This document shows, piece after piece, positions 1 to 10,960 of a DNA stretch of 64,000 nt. The stretch is taken from assembly GCA_021613375.1 (NCBI GenBank), contig CM038725.1:8285089-8349088 (forward strand), given 5' to 3'. Made by a program: the position numbers and the translations under genes. Origin of the DNA: Megaleporinus macrocephalus. Its lineage: Eukaryota > Chordata > Actinopteri > Characiformes > Anostomidae. Under the pieces are notes generated by a model. The model ran no database searches and had not been told where the DNA came from. It saw only the letters and a program-made list of their open reading frames with translations. Position 1 is the stretch's first letter. Each line of letters opens with the position of its first letter.

Positions 1-127
1 AGTGTGTATGGTCACTAGAGTGTGTTTGTGTGTGTGTGTGTATATGTGGATGTTTTCCTGCCCCCTAGTGGGTGTGTATATGCGGGTGTTTCACTACCCT
101 CTAGTGTGTATGCACACTAATGTGTGT

Positions 128-129
<2 letters not shown>
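1..129 (+). repeat. GT-rich SINE-tail-like sequence
   Basis: Two short blocks of the type CCCCTAGTGGGTGTG and CCCTCTAGTGTGTATG are separated by GT-rich DNA. The same motif (gccccctagtgtgtgtgt) closes the tRNA-derived SINEs elsewhere in this window, for example near 27850 and 3235. This is probably a degenerate, partly tandem SINE tail cut by the window edge. The open frame across it is low-complexity and not a gene. Confidence 0.5.

Positions 130-189
<60 letters not shown>
130..189. repeat. (AT)n microsatellite
   Basis: About 30 uninterrupted AT dinucleotides directly follow the SINE-tail-like block. Confidence 0.95.
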
Positions 190-192
<3 letters not shown>

Positions 193-1146
193 TTTGTGCG
201 CGCCTGTAAAGTCACTATGTTTTCTTTGGCCAGTGGTGATATACAAGTTTAATTTCTTATCATAAATTTAAGCTGCTTAGAAATACTTTGTGGTTGCTTT
301 TCCAGTGTTACAGAGCGATGACGGAGTCTATGTGGATTACAAGGTTGGAGTAATATTACAGGATTTTATTACAGGAGGGTCAAACATTCAAAGTTTATTT
401 GGCGAGAGATGGACAAAGACTGACCAAACATTTTGGTGCAAGATTATTTATTTATAGTTAGCCTGAAACGGGACTCGGGCGACATCTTTCGCCTGAGAAA
501 ACTATAAAACTTCATGAGACGAGGATAATACAGATAAGGTTCCAGCCCAGATTGCAATCTTTCATAAATAACATTGACAGGGATGAACACTCTGCTGTCA
601 GATTAAGACTGTCTTGCATCCTTTTATCATTTTTAGTTCTCGCCAACAAGAAAAATCCAGTCCCAGGTTTACTCTGGTCTGCTCTTTTGCTTTGGCTTTT
701 TTTCTCTCTTCCTTTGCAGCGAAGAGATCTTTGGGCTCGCCGCAGCCTCTGCTATGATGATGTACATGCTGGGAATACCAAGCTACCTTCTTCTTATAGG
801 TCCATAGTTCTTAGTCTGGGACGCGGTGCCATGAAGTGTTAAGCAGTTCTCAAGAGAGAGCTCGAGACCACTCGTCCAAAGTTACACAGCACTGTATCAG
901 GAGTTCCGAGCCTGGAGAGGCAATTCTCCCTATTATAAACCAGCACAGCATTAAAAGAAGTTTGAAGCTTTATTTTAAGGTAAAATCACAAACTTTTAGA
1001 ATCTGTAGGAAACTGTGATTTGACACAAACTGGCAAAACTGTTCAGTTACTGCAGTGTAAGAAAAAGTTTAAGCAATTGCTTTAAATATCAGAGCCTTAG
1101 AGAATTCTGTGAGATTTGGTATCTAAGCTTTTTTATATATCTATAC
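190..1146. other. Unique DNA, no gene recognised
   Basis: There is no known repeat here. A pyrimidine tract ending in CAG at about 690-719 resembles a splice acceptor and is followed by short open frames of up to 40 codons. No recognisable protein family is encoded and no paired donor or neighbouring exon is seen, so no gene is called. Confidence 0.5.
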
Positions 1147-1237
1147 ACTACCAGTCAAAAGTTTTAAAACAGTTCTAAAAAGTTTGGTTTGTAAAACTGT
1201 TGTCCGGCAGTGTTCTAAAAATTTTGAGCGGTAGTGT
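1147..1237. mobile_element. Very short Tc1-like MITE, almost only terminal repeats
   Basis: The left end reads CACTACCAGTCAAAAGTTTT and the right end, reverse-complemented, reads CACTACCGCTCAAAATTTTT. The inverted termini are about 28 bp and the whole element is about 91 bp, preceded by TA. Termini of this kind are characteristic of fish Tc1/mariner elements. It carries no coding capacity. Confidence 0.65.
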
Positions 1238-1696
1238 GGAAATATTAAAACAAGCTTGTATTTTCTTAACTAAATACTTTATTATTTAAATATTCAAACA
1301 GTATTAATACAGTAAGTAGCGCTTTTACTTTCAGTGTGTTTATTTAACCCTTTCCAGTATTAATTACAGTTTTCTAATCTAATACCTAAATATCTAGGTA
1401 TTAAAAACCTAGATTTTTAATATCTATGTCATATCTAAGTATTTAAATATCTAATATCTGCTTTGACTGCTCAGTACTTCATTAAGCTAAATCAAGATTG
1501 CTGCTGAAGGAACGGAATACATTCATACAATGTCTGGGGCGTCCAGGAGAAATCTGGAACTACACTTTGTTCTTCAAACTGGAGCTCAAGATATGATCTA
1601 CTTCTTTCACAATAAGATATTCATGTTACCTTGTATTGTATGTATGATTATTTACATCTGTTCTAATCATATCTGGTGTTCTTCTTCTCCACAGTA

Positions 1697-1700
<4 letters not shown>
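1238..1700 (+). mobile_element. Tc1-like non-autonomous element, family B, copy 1
   Basis: This copy shares its interior with copies at 6231-6870, 31043-31502, 34340-34806 and 44316-44612. Diagnostic shared words are 'gtctggggcgtccaggagaa' and 'taagctaaatcaagattgct'. The right terminus is CTCCACAGTAGTG, followed immediately by TA and then a long (TA)n run. The left terminus seems degraded. No open frame is conserved between copies, so it is non-coding. Confidence 0.75.

Positions 1701-1783
<83 letters not shown>
1699..1783. repeat. (TA)n microsatellite at a transposon boundary
   Basis: About 42 TA dinucleotides begin at the TA that should be the target-site duplication of the family B element ending at 1698. 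Confidence 0.95.
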
Positions 1784-1787
<4 letters not shown>

Positions 1788-3029
1788 AATCTTTCTCAAA
1801 TGTTAATGCTAGATAAGAAATGTTAGATGTACAGACTACACTTCACTTGCCAGGCCACATTTGTAGACATATTTTTGTTTTCGCAGTGAAGGAGTGCGCT
1901 GGAAAAACTCTTGAGTGTTCATATGCAGAACTGGGGGCGGTGCTGGCCCTCAACTGAGCTCCACTCTGGCAGAGGTCAAGCAAAATATCACAGGCAGAGC
2001 ATACAGCACAGCCCCTGCTGTATTGCTATGGTAACTGGGCGCACTAAGAGGGACAAGGTGCGAGAGAAAGAGCACATTAGCCGAAGCCGGTGCTGCAGTC
2101 TCTACTTCTTCCCTGCAGAGGTCTAATAATGTATTGCTGAGCGCTCCTCCGTGAGTGCTATCCATTTCTCATAAGAGCTGAACTCTGCTTCAGTAAGAGC
2201 CCCTTAATGCTGGCTATACATTACCACCGTCTCTTCAACTGTATTCTTTCTTTATTTATTTACTTTAGCAGGATTTACTTTTTAACGAGCGCCTACTGTG
2301 TGGAATAGGTTTCAGACAGACTCTGATACGACGCCTCAAATGAAGCAACGTTCTAAAATTTGATGGGCAGGAAGCCACTTGACAGTTGTCAAGGGTTTAA
2401 TATGTCGGGGTTTGTCATCCTCGTGTTTCTAAGCTAAGGTTTCAGAGCCGAGCGTACTCACGGCATTGCGAGATGATTCCCTAAAGATTGATTGTTCTAG
2501 GTGACAGTCTCCACTGACTCTGAAATATGTATTAAAGATGGCGTTTTCAGGAACAGCATGTATTGCTATTTGAGGAACTGACACAGATTATTACTGTACG
2601 GCTGTAATTATTAGTTACATAAAAATATTCATAAAGAGGATTGCTTATTAGACGCTGATATGCAAACCTCGTTTCAGATTATTGCCTACCTCCACTACAC
2701 TGTAACCAAATGTTTAGGTTTTAAATACCTTTCTGTGCATTTCTTTACTTTTTCTCTCAGTGTTTAGTTCAGAGGGGAACCTGTAGGGTCTTCTAGACCT
2801 TCTAGAACTTCTCAAACCCAAGTCTCTGATCTGTGTTATATTCGTGTACATACAGTCAAAAGAGCTCTCCCATTGGCTGGGCCTTCAGGATCTGAACTGA
2901 AGGTCATTACGGCAATTAATGTACTTATACTATTATAACTGAGAACTGAGACTGGACTCAACCAGTAATGCTTTAAATCTCTCTTTAGGCCTTCTAGAAG
3001 TTTGCAAGGACAAGTGCTAGACTGAGTGG
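1784..3029. other. Unique DNA, no gene seen
   Basis: Overlapping open frames on both strands near 1911-2165 lack any recognisable domain or splice context. No known repeat was identified. Confidence 0.4.
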
Positions 3030-3305
3030 TCAGATGGCTACCCAGTGGGTAGTGCTATCAACTCACAGATGCAAGGACCTGGGTCCGATTCCTGCTGGCC
3101 CTTAAAGGTTCCAGCCTTGCAATTGGAAGGTCGCTGGTTCAATCCCCTGATCTGAGTGCCCTTGAGCAAGACACCTAACCCCCAACTGCTTTCTGGGTGT
3201 TGTTGATACACGGATTCCCACCACTCTGGTCTGCCCTCTAGTGTGTGTGTGTGTGTTCACTTGTGTGTGTGTTTATGTGGGTACAAAAAATGGCAAATAG
3301 TTCTA
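3030..3305 (+). mobile_element. tRNA-derived SINE
   Basis: The head carries an A-box-like TGGCTACCCAGTGGG near 3034 and a B-box-like GGGTCCGATTCC near 3082. A second B-box-like GGTTCAATCCC lies near 3137. The body 'cccttgagcaagacaccta' and the tail 'ccctctagtgtgtgtgtg' match the other SINE copies at 18065-18300, 21130-21275 and 27740-27965. Such elements are transcribed by RNA polymerase III and mobilised by partner LINEs. This copy is diverged. Confidence 0.75.
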
Positions 3306-4344
3306 TATTCTAATATTACAAATGGAAACAGCTGTGGTATGTGTACCGTAGGGCTCCACAATGACCAACAATGTTCATTTTAAATGATGTTACCTTATTG
3401 ATACAATGATGCTAGCAGAAATTTGGATTTTGACTAAATATTATGGCCTCAACTTAACTTATTGGCGTCAAGGGTTTCCACTGGTTCAGTTGAACTGTAA
3501 GCTGGACAGTAACATCGAATACCTATCATTGTTAAAGAACTTCAGAAATTAGCAACACAGTGTTTAAGGTTTTAAAACTGTGCTGGAACACTGTTTCTTT
3601 TCCAAAGGCCAGTCCCATAACTGCCCTATTTATAGGAAACATTATGAGTCTATAAACCTAATTCCAGCTGGATTAGTAGGTCCTGGAGACGGGATGTAAT
3701 TTAAACTCACCAGCTCTGGGATTCTAATCGGTATGAATCTGCCATGTTTGTAGTGTTTACAACTCTGCTAGGTAATAATTCCTCAGTAAATTACATCCTA
3801 TAATTTGCCAAACTCAGACCTCCCTCAGTAATAGTGGTCCTGCTTGAATCCACATCTCCATTTGACCCAATTCCTTAATCCTCGAGTTCACCACAAGACT
3901 GACATCCACTGCATTCGTTGTAATGGCCGAATTACAAAGGGGAGGAAATGAACGTAATAGTGCCTCTCGCAACGAGAGCGCTTTCTGACTCGTTGAGAAG
4001 CGTTTGAAAAGTTGAATGAACCCACTTTACCAACCAAGCGCTGGCCTGTTTTACATTTAGCCACACCACTTGCTGTTTGTGTTTGGAGTTGTGTGGCGCC
4101 TTTCGCCTAATGCTGATGCAAACGTCTGTTTGGATTCAGGCTATTTGGGGGTAATTTGAGGAAATTGAGGAGATCTTTCATTCTGCACAGATCGGAGAGT
4201 TAAATCACACGCAAATGATGTTACCAGGTCTCCTCTAGTGAAACAAATCCAGCTTAAACGAGGCTTTAATTGGAGTTTTGATGACTGTGGTGGCCACATT
4301 CGATCCAAGGTCTTCTACAGGTCTTTATACTGTATGACTTAAGC
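3306..4344. other. Unique DNA, no gene seen
   Basis: There are no long open frames or recognised repeats. The 4020-4310 part is of balanced composition and could contain conserved regulatory DNA, but nothing in the sequence proves this. Confidence 0.4.
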
Positions 4345-4490
4345 TACTGTTCAAAAGTTTGGACACACCTAACTAAATGTATATGTTCAAATTTATGAAC
4401 ACAGTTTGATCTCAGTGTGTCAGAGGACAAGTTTAAATAGTAAAGTTTGGTGGCCATGTACAAAAATACAACAAGCATTTTACTGTATAT

Positions 4491-5067
4491 CAGGGGTGTT
4501 TAATTAAAGTCAGTAAGGTCTAGTTAGAGGAGATTTCCTCAGACCAAGGTCCGGAGCGCCATCATTTCTAACTGTTATGTTGCCATATCCTGTATACCGA
4601 AGTAGTCTAGTATCAGAATCTTATACCATCAGCAACTGAAAGACAAACTTATTTCAAATACCGTTCAGTATATTTCAGTAAATTTATGGATTAAATGCTG
4701 AACTGAATTAATTATTTATAAAGCTCCAAATATTTTTTTCCTCACTTCAATAAAAACAAGGGCTACATGTAAAAAAACAGAATGCTTTTTTAAAAAAAGA
4801 GCATCTTAAAGTGTTTATTTATAGAGAAAGTAAATAAAACGTCTTCTTGTTATCTCAGCTTCACAGATTAACATGTTGGTTGTACAGAGCGGTATTCTCC
4901 AAAACTAGACGAGCAGGTCCATTCCAGAACCGTTCCTGTTAAACAGTCAGTTTTCAAAATAAACACAGTCAAAATTAAATCCTTCTCAATAGTTTATTGG
5001 TTTTGGTCCACATTGGACTACGTCTGGGTCCAGATCCGGACAGCGGTCCGCCTATTAACGACCCCTG
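4491..5067 (+). mobile_element. hAT-like non-autonomous element with 8-bp target duplication
   Basis: It starts CAGGGGTGTTTAATTAAAG and ends GACCCCTG, giving short CAGGGGT-type inverted termini typical of hAT elements. The flanking octamers are CTGTATAT on the left and GTGTATAT on the right, matching at 7 of 8 positions, as expected of a hAT target duplication. The interior matches copies at 33628-34095 and, in reverse, 21393-22603. It is AT-rich and has no transposase frame. Confidence 0.8.
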
Positions 5068-5074
5068 GTGTATA

Positions 5075-5324
5075 TCGTCGCTGTCTAATGAAAAACAAGT
5101 ATCTCTGAAATAGGAACTTTACAGGAGAGGCCAAAAACCGTCTTAACTTTCAATGTGAGTCAATGGAACCAGAATTTTTGCCAAGTGATTTTGAAGCATT
5201 TCCATTGGTCCATTTATCATGGTTATTGTACACAATGTCAATGGTAGCTGTTGGGTTCAAATGATGTAGAAAAATGAAAATTGACAAAAATGCGGATGTA
5301 TGTTTTTCGTTGTGCAGCGACGAT
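5075..5324. mobile_element. Family A MITE ('CGCTGTCCAATG' element), near-complete copy
   Basis: The left end reads TCGTCGCTGTCTAATGAAAA. The right end reads TTTTTCGTTGTGCAGCGACG, its imperfect reverse complement. The roughly 250-bp body has the family words 'tcaatggaaccagaattttt' and 'ccattggtcca'. At least ten full or partial relatives occur in the window. The element is non-coding. Confidence 0.75.
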
Positions 5325-5389
5325 GTATTACACCTCCAAAACTCAGTATGTAGAAAAGCAGCTTATGTGGCTCCTCATGAAGCTGTGTT

Positions 5390-5393
<4 letters not shown>

Positions 5394-5450
<57 letters not shown>
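5394..5450. repeat. (AT)n microsatellite
   Basis: A pure AT dinucleotide run inside the family D block. It creates opposite-strand open frames that read as alternating I-Y residues and are not genes. Confidence 0.95.
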
Positions 5451-5455
<5 letters not shown>

Positions 5456-5512
5456 CGAATATTATTACTATTAACATAGCAGGTGTGTCCAAACCTTTGA
5501 CTGTTAGTGTAC

Positions 5513-5809
5513 ATTATTTTCTTCTTCCTCAAACTTTTTAGTGACCCATTATCCTTCCGAAAGACGTCCCATCAGAATCAAAATGTTTCATCACAGGATG
5601 AATGTGATCAGTCAGAGTAATGTTGTATTGATTTGCTGGTATATGCCTCTCTGTGTAGCGGTGGACAGATTTGTTTTGCTGACAGTCGGGTCACGTCCCG
5701 CGCTGACGTTCTCAGTCACCTGAGGAGCGGCTGTTTCGGTTGTGTGTCACACCAATGCATCAGTGACTGAACGTTAGGCAGAAGTTTGCAGCGCTATTAA
5801 ATAATATCT

Positions 5810-5845
<36 letters not shown>

Positions 5846-6230
5846 CCAATGCGCAGTCGCTGTTCCCATCGAAACTCTAGCCCAAGGTTCTATATCTGTC
5901 CTGGAGAAGTGGAGCATGTAGGCTTAGACACTGAAGAGAAAAGAAAGCTCCTTTTTAAACCTCTTCATCGAAGACAGAAAATGTCAAACAGCAGACGAAG
6001 GTGAAACCGAGCCCAGAGTTACACACATCAGACAGAAGGAGAGATCCACAGCTGGGAATTGCACAGCTTACGGAAAAAGAAGACGCTTTTCATTCCCACT
6101 CTCTGCAGTACGAGCGGCGTTGTACATGAGTTACACTTTACTTGAACTCTGCTGCATAGCACTGACATAATCATGCCATGAATATGTCAAGATCTTGGCT
6201 CCATTTCAGAGGCGGTAAAAACTTTATTTA
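5513..6230. other. Unique DNA with an (ATA)n run
   Basis: An (ATA)n tract of about 34 bp lies at 5811-5844. The rest has mixed composition, with no long open frame and no recognised repeat. Confidence 0.5.
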
Positions 6231-6870
6231 CACTACTGTGCAGAAGTCTTAGGCAGCTGATTGTTTAAAAGCCTTCATCTGAGCAATAAGTGTATGTTCA
6301 CCAGTAAGAACACCAGATCTGATTAGAACAGATGTACATAATCATACATACAATACAAAGTAACACAAATATCTTATTGTGAGAGAAGTAGATCATATCT
6401 TGAGCTCCAGTTTGAAGAATAAAGTGTAGATCCAGATTTCCCCTGGACGCCCCAGACATTGTATGAATGTATTCAGTTCCTTCAGCAGCAATCTTGATTT
6501 AGCTTAATGAAGTACTCAGCAGTCAAAGCAGATGAGAACTGTAAATAAAACTGGGTTGTTTAGGAGAAGCTTGGAAAGGGTTAAATAAACACACTAACGT
6601 CATCACTTTCCAAACAGAACTGAAGAATAATGAATGGACCAATAGAAATGCTTCAAAATAGCTTGAACAAACATCTATTTCCAATGACTTATTTGAAGAT
6701 AATTGGTTTTCTTTGGGCATTGATAATGCACAGTATATATACAGTATATAAACATATACAAAATATATATTTAAATAATAAAGTGTGTTGCTGGGCAAAT
6801 AAAAGCTTCCTGTCTGGAAAAATAGCTTTCTTAAATATAATAATGTCCTAAAACTTTTACACTGTGCTGT
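6231..6870 (-). mobile_element. Tc1-like family B element, long copy with internal insertion
   Basis: The left terminus is CACTACTGTGCAGAAGTCTT. The right terminus, read in reverse complement, is ACAGCACAGTGTAAAAGTTT. The interior is the reverse complement of the copy at 1238-1700. Within it, 6625-6700 matches the middle of the family A MITE ('atggaccaatagaaatgctt'), so a second element or its remnant lies inside. Confidence 0.75.
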
Positions 6871-7289
6871 ATATACACTGAGGTTACTAACTAAAAGTTT
6901 TTTTCTTTAGCTTTTTGGACAGCAAATAAGCTGACACTGCTGTCCTTCTATTCCATGGTTCAAATAACATTTGGCATCAGGGGGCCTGAGCTCCCTAAGT
7001 AAGACCTGAACCCTCCCAGGGGAGGTGAAAACAACAATTTGGACTGGTTTAAATATTGAGATATGATTTCTACCTGTATTTGTAATGATTACAGGATGTT
7101 AACCTTGTCTGCTTATGTACACAATCACAATCTAGCTTTATTAGTACACTTTTCATTTCTTACTGATATTTGATTGTATCTGGTGTCTTTGGATAAATCC
7201 GGATGATATCTAGTTTCAACATTCACCGAAGGTTATAGTTTAGGAAATTAATATTAGCTAACTAAAGCTACTGTAACTTTTATTTTATT
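6871..7289. other. Unique DNA, no gene seen
   Basis: AT-rich sequence without recognised repeats or long open frames. Confidence 0.4.
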
Positions 7290-7500
7290 TTGTATTTTTT
7301 AACTATATAAAAAATACATTTATTTACTTCAACATATATTATTATACTTTGTATATTTAGTATATATTTTTATTATTTCTTTTTATCTATTGGTGAATGG
7401 AGGAACAGCAAAGTAAGAATTTCATTGTAGAGTGTAACCATCTGTTCTGCTGTGCATATGACAATAAAACTCTTGAATCTTAAATCTTGAATCTTGAATC
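7290..7500 (+). mobile_element. LINE 3' end (L2-like), truncated
   Basis: It has 'aagaatttcattgtagagtg', then 'gcatatgacaataaaactct', then a short tandem of TTGAATC. This is the usual 3' end of fish L2/CR1-type LINEs, which finish in short simple repeats rather than poly(A). A close relative without the terminal repeats lies at 36660-36860. No reverse transcriptase coding is left. Confidence 0.65.
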
Positions 7501-7657
7501 TCTACTGTTCGCCTTACCTCACATTAGCTAGCTGATAGGTCGCTCTTTCATTTCCAGTGTTGGCTCGATTTTTCACTACCAATATAAAATGGGATATATT
7601 GTCTAATGTTAGCCAACACTGGTGCTCAGTCATGAGCAGTCGGACAAGGTAAAATAT

Positions 7658-7828
7658 TATAGCTGTCCAAAGACAAAAACATTTTGGACAATTTTTTCAT
7701 TCATTTGAACCCACATGCTGCCGTTTACATTGGGTGAGAATTTCACTGTTAATGGACCAAAAGAAATGCTCCAATATAGCCTGGAAAAAATTCTGGTTCC
7801 ATTGACATACATTAAAAATAAAGACTGC
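7658..7828. mobile_element. Family A MITE, truncated copy
   Basis: It starts TAGCTGTCCAAAGACAAAAA and includes 'aatggaccaaaagaaatgct' and 'ggttccattgacatacatta'. The opposite terminal repeat is missing. Confidence 0.65.
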
Positions 7829-9075
7829 TTTTTTGGAGACAGCACTGATTTGTAGAAATATTAATATCCAGTATATTATTTCATTTGTAATAGGATCTGC
7901 TGTGGCTGTGCTGGTGTACAGAGTATTATGCCTTTTTCATATTAGCTTTCATGAAAAGCTACCAAATTTAATTTCAATCAGGAATGCAGGGTGTTTATAT
8001 ATACAAAATTCTATGTATGCTAAAGGAGGAACAGTTGCATTGGTTGAAATGTATGACTAATTTCTTGAGCTTGTAAGAACGAGGACATGATTATACAGCC
8101 TGCATTGTCTGTGTTTATCATGCTGACTTAATGCTGAGCAGAATAACAAAGAGAATTTATGTGTTTTTGTAGAAAGAAAGCAGAAGGAGGTCAAACCAAG
8201 GTCAGGAGGACAGTGAGCAGGACCTACCAGAATCATGACAGGAATGTAGATGAATAGTGCTTTTAAACACTGATGTGATGCATAACAATCACACCCTACT
8301 GCTCGTATCTGATGTGCTGGGACTTATGATAAAGTATTGACTGCTGATAGGAAAGAAAGCTCAAAGGCCTGTGCTGGATTCCCTTTATACCCCGGAAGAA
8401 AGAGGTGACCCACCCCCAATTCTGGTCCCCATATAAGTCTCACTTTGCTCCTTTCTTAGTAACAAATATTTGTTATTTGATGTTTGTTTTTGTTTAATCT
8501 TTGATTAGTTGCAGAAAACTGACCCAAGAATTGATGTCCTTTAAGCAGTGAAGGTGAGAACCCCGGGGAACTCCACAAGACAGAACAAGTACAAAGTATT
8601 TATAGCCACCAAAATAAGATTGAAACCAGTTTTGAAGCTGACCAAGTAATATATTTAAGCATTGACTGTATTAAAGACTGCACACGATCTAATACGCATA
8701 AACTTTCTTGGTTAACTTTAAGATAAATATATATATTTGTCATGCTGTTTTAGTGGCATGATCAGCTTACAAACCAGACCAATATACTTCATTAACACTA
8801 TTAGAGTTGAATGGAAACCACTTTCTTTATTATTTTGCCTATAAATGGAATATTTAAATTATGCCTATAAATGGCTACTTGATCATTAGAAGGCTTGATA
8901 ACAGATTGCATTTAGTGTCAATATATTATTACTGTTAATTGCCATGACTAATATCACATGCTATTTTTTACTGAATGTACATTAATTAACCAACATCATA
9001 ACAAAGCATAACGAAAAAGATCATGACAATTAACAACTTTAATTATGTTACAGGATATGATCTTTATTGGGTACA
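7829..9075. other. Unique DNA, no gene seen
   Basis: Only short open frames are present, none with a recognisable domain. No repeat family was identified. Confidence 0.4.
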
Positions 9076-9270
9076 TATTGGGTGTGTCTCAAAACCTAGT
9101 GAGCTCCTACATAGGCAACATTTTATATCATAGTATGCGCTCCCGACATGTAGACTGTCCTAATTCTTAAACTTAAACATGCTGTCTACTGAGGAATCTA
9201 ATTTAGACCTGATTTTAGGGAAGCATCGAACGCTTCCTCAGCCGCTAAGACAATTCCATGATGCACCGCA
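9076..9270. repeat. Possible degenerate MITE terminus
   Basis: It starts 'gggtgtgtctcaaaacctag' and contains 'actgtcctaattcttaaact'. Similar wording appears near 23770-23860 ('gactgtcccaattcttatat'), suggesting a shared interspersed repeat. Boundaries are unclear. Confidence 0.35.
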
Positions 9271-9569
9271 GGCAAATCTACGAGCAGTGAAGTGGTTTTA
9301 AAATGTGAGTTATTTTGATTCTCTGGAGTTTTAATGTGTTTCTGGTCATATAATCACACAAAACAGTATTTTATTATCAACTCTGTAACGAGTCCTTCAC
9401 CATTTAGCAGTTTTATACTCGAGCCATTAGCATTTATGCTAGTGGATTTTTAAGCCTCGGGCTATTGTTTTGGATGCCGGCTGGTAACTTAGCAACCAGC
9501 TAAACCACCGGTCACGTGCTGCAGTGGGCGGGAACAAGCGGTGAGGCAGTCTCTCTCTAACTAGAGCGT

Positions 9570-9969
9570 CTCAGTAATCTGTTTTATGAGGAGAGATGAG
9601 GAGAGAACGCTGCTACTTACACAGCTGCTACCTAGACAGCCTACTTACACACTCACTAGGTTTGAGACAGACCCGTCTGTGTTGTCTCCCTCTTGTTAGC
9701 CGAAGGTGTTCGTTATTAGTTCCTGTTTATATTCCCTGGTACGTGTGCTTTGTCTTTGCTTGGTGTTTTATCCTGGCCAGTGTTAGTGAGTCTTGTTACC
9801 TGTTGCTTAATATTGGATTAGTGTTCACCTCGTCTTTGTTTTCTTTTGTATCTCATCAGTGTTTCCAGCTTCTTGTTTTCTTTGGTTATCTTTGTACATT
9901 TTTGTGTTTAGTTTCTTAATAAACTGGCTCGCACTTGCATCCTGCCTCCTCGACTCTGCCTTCGTGACA
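9570..9969 (+). mobile_element. LTR-like sequence, probable solo or truncated LTR
   Basis: A T-rich 400-bp block carries an AATAAA polyadenylation signal near 9919 and ends GCCTTCGTGACA, a typical CA-type LTR terminus of fish Gypsy-like retrotransposons. A matching TG start and target duplication were not located. The 107-codon open frame across it is Cys/Leu/Phe-rich and resembles translated LTR, not a gene. Confidence 0.4.
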
Positions 9970-10059
9970 CATATTCAGTGGATTCCTATAATTTCTATGC
10001 GACTGACCTTCTAAAAACTATATTAACAGAGATCTGTAATGTATGTGTACTTAAGAGAT

Positions 10060-10197
10060 ACAAAGTGATCTCATATATATATATAGGAAATATTAAATGA
10101 ACATTGATATATATAGTATGAACACCGATATATATGGAATGAACATTAATTAATATGGAATGAACACCAATATATATATAGAATAAACATTGATATA

Positions 10198-10280
<83 letters not shown>

Positions 10281-10536
10281 AAGGAATGAACATTGACATA
10301 TCAATTCCATATATATATCAATGTTCATTCTATATATATATATCGGTGTTCATTCTACATATATCAGTGTTCATTCCATATATATAAATTTTTCTTCTAT
10401 ATATATCGGTGTTAATTCCATATATATCAATGTTCATTCCATATATATCTGTATATATCAATGTTCATTCCATATATATCTGTATATATCGGTGTTCATT
10501 CCATATGTATCAATGTTCATTCCATATATATCGGTG

Positions 10537-10609
<73 letters not shown>

Positions 10610-10610
10610 A
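10060..10610. repeat. AT-rich minisatellite arranged as a large inverted repeat
   Basis: Units of roughly 20-30 bp combine (AT)n with a short word. Left of 10200 the word is GGAATGAACATTGAT (variants with ACACCGAT). Right of 10280 it is the reverse complement, ATCAATGTTCATTCC (variants with ATCGGTGTTCATTC). The centre is a run of about 80 bp of (AT)n, and a second run lies at 10538-10605. The whole could fold into a long hairpin or cruciform. The open frames here are repeat translations. Confidence 0.85.
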
Positions 10611-10960
10611 TGTTTACTTTCCTAAGAGCTATAAAACCCCCAAACCTGTTTATCAGAACAAGATCTCAGCATCTACACTATCTTCTTCAGTCCTGTTAGA
10701 GAAGCAGCTCATGTGGCTCCTCATCAAGCTGCTGGTCAGAATGTTCAAAGTATGTAAACCTGCATCAGAGCAAATGAGCTCATTTCTAAAAGACCCTCTA
10801 AACATTCTTTAAACACAACCAGATGTTTAATTCTGCTCCAGGAATAATTCCATAAGTGTTTTGATCTCTTCATAATTATTCACTAATATTACTACTATTA
10901 AAATAGTGAAAATAACAAAACCCTGGGTAGGTGTGTCCAAGCGTTTAACTGAGAGTGTAT
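10606..10960 (+). mobile_element. Tc1-like family D element, right-hand part
   Basis: It matches 16853-17228 closely over 'ctgtttatcagaacaagatc' and 'catcagagcaaatgagctca'. It ends GGTGTGTCCAAGCGTTTAAC followed by TGAGAGTGTA, a degraded Tc1-like terminus. The left part is replaced by the AT array. The 163-codon frame crossing the array and this block is not a gene. Confidence 0.7.

Larger units (their letters stand above)
4345..5512 (+). mobile_element. Nested composite: Tc1-like element (family D) carrying later insertions
   Basis: The left terminus reads TACTGTTCAAAAGTTTGGAC and the right terminus reads GTCCAAACCTTTGACTGTTA, a matching inverted pair. Between them lie a hAT-like insertion (4491-5067), a family A MITE (5075-5324) and an (AT)n run (5394-5450). 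The remaining right block (5340-5512) matches the family D copies at 10606-10960 and 16853-17228 through 'agcttatgtggctcctcatg'. The order of insertion is inferred from nesting. Confidence 0.65.

Noticed and set aside
2770..3000. Possible hAT-like element start (CAGAGGGGAACC)
   Set aside because: No matching opposite terminus or target duplication could be found.
9596..9919. 107-codon frame resembling a small membrane protein
   Set aside because: It coincides with an LTR-like block that has a polyadenylation signal and ends in a CA terminus; T-rich DNA gives Leu/Phe/Val/Cys by default.
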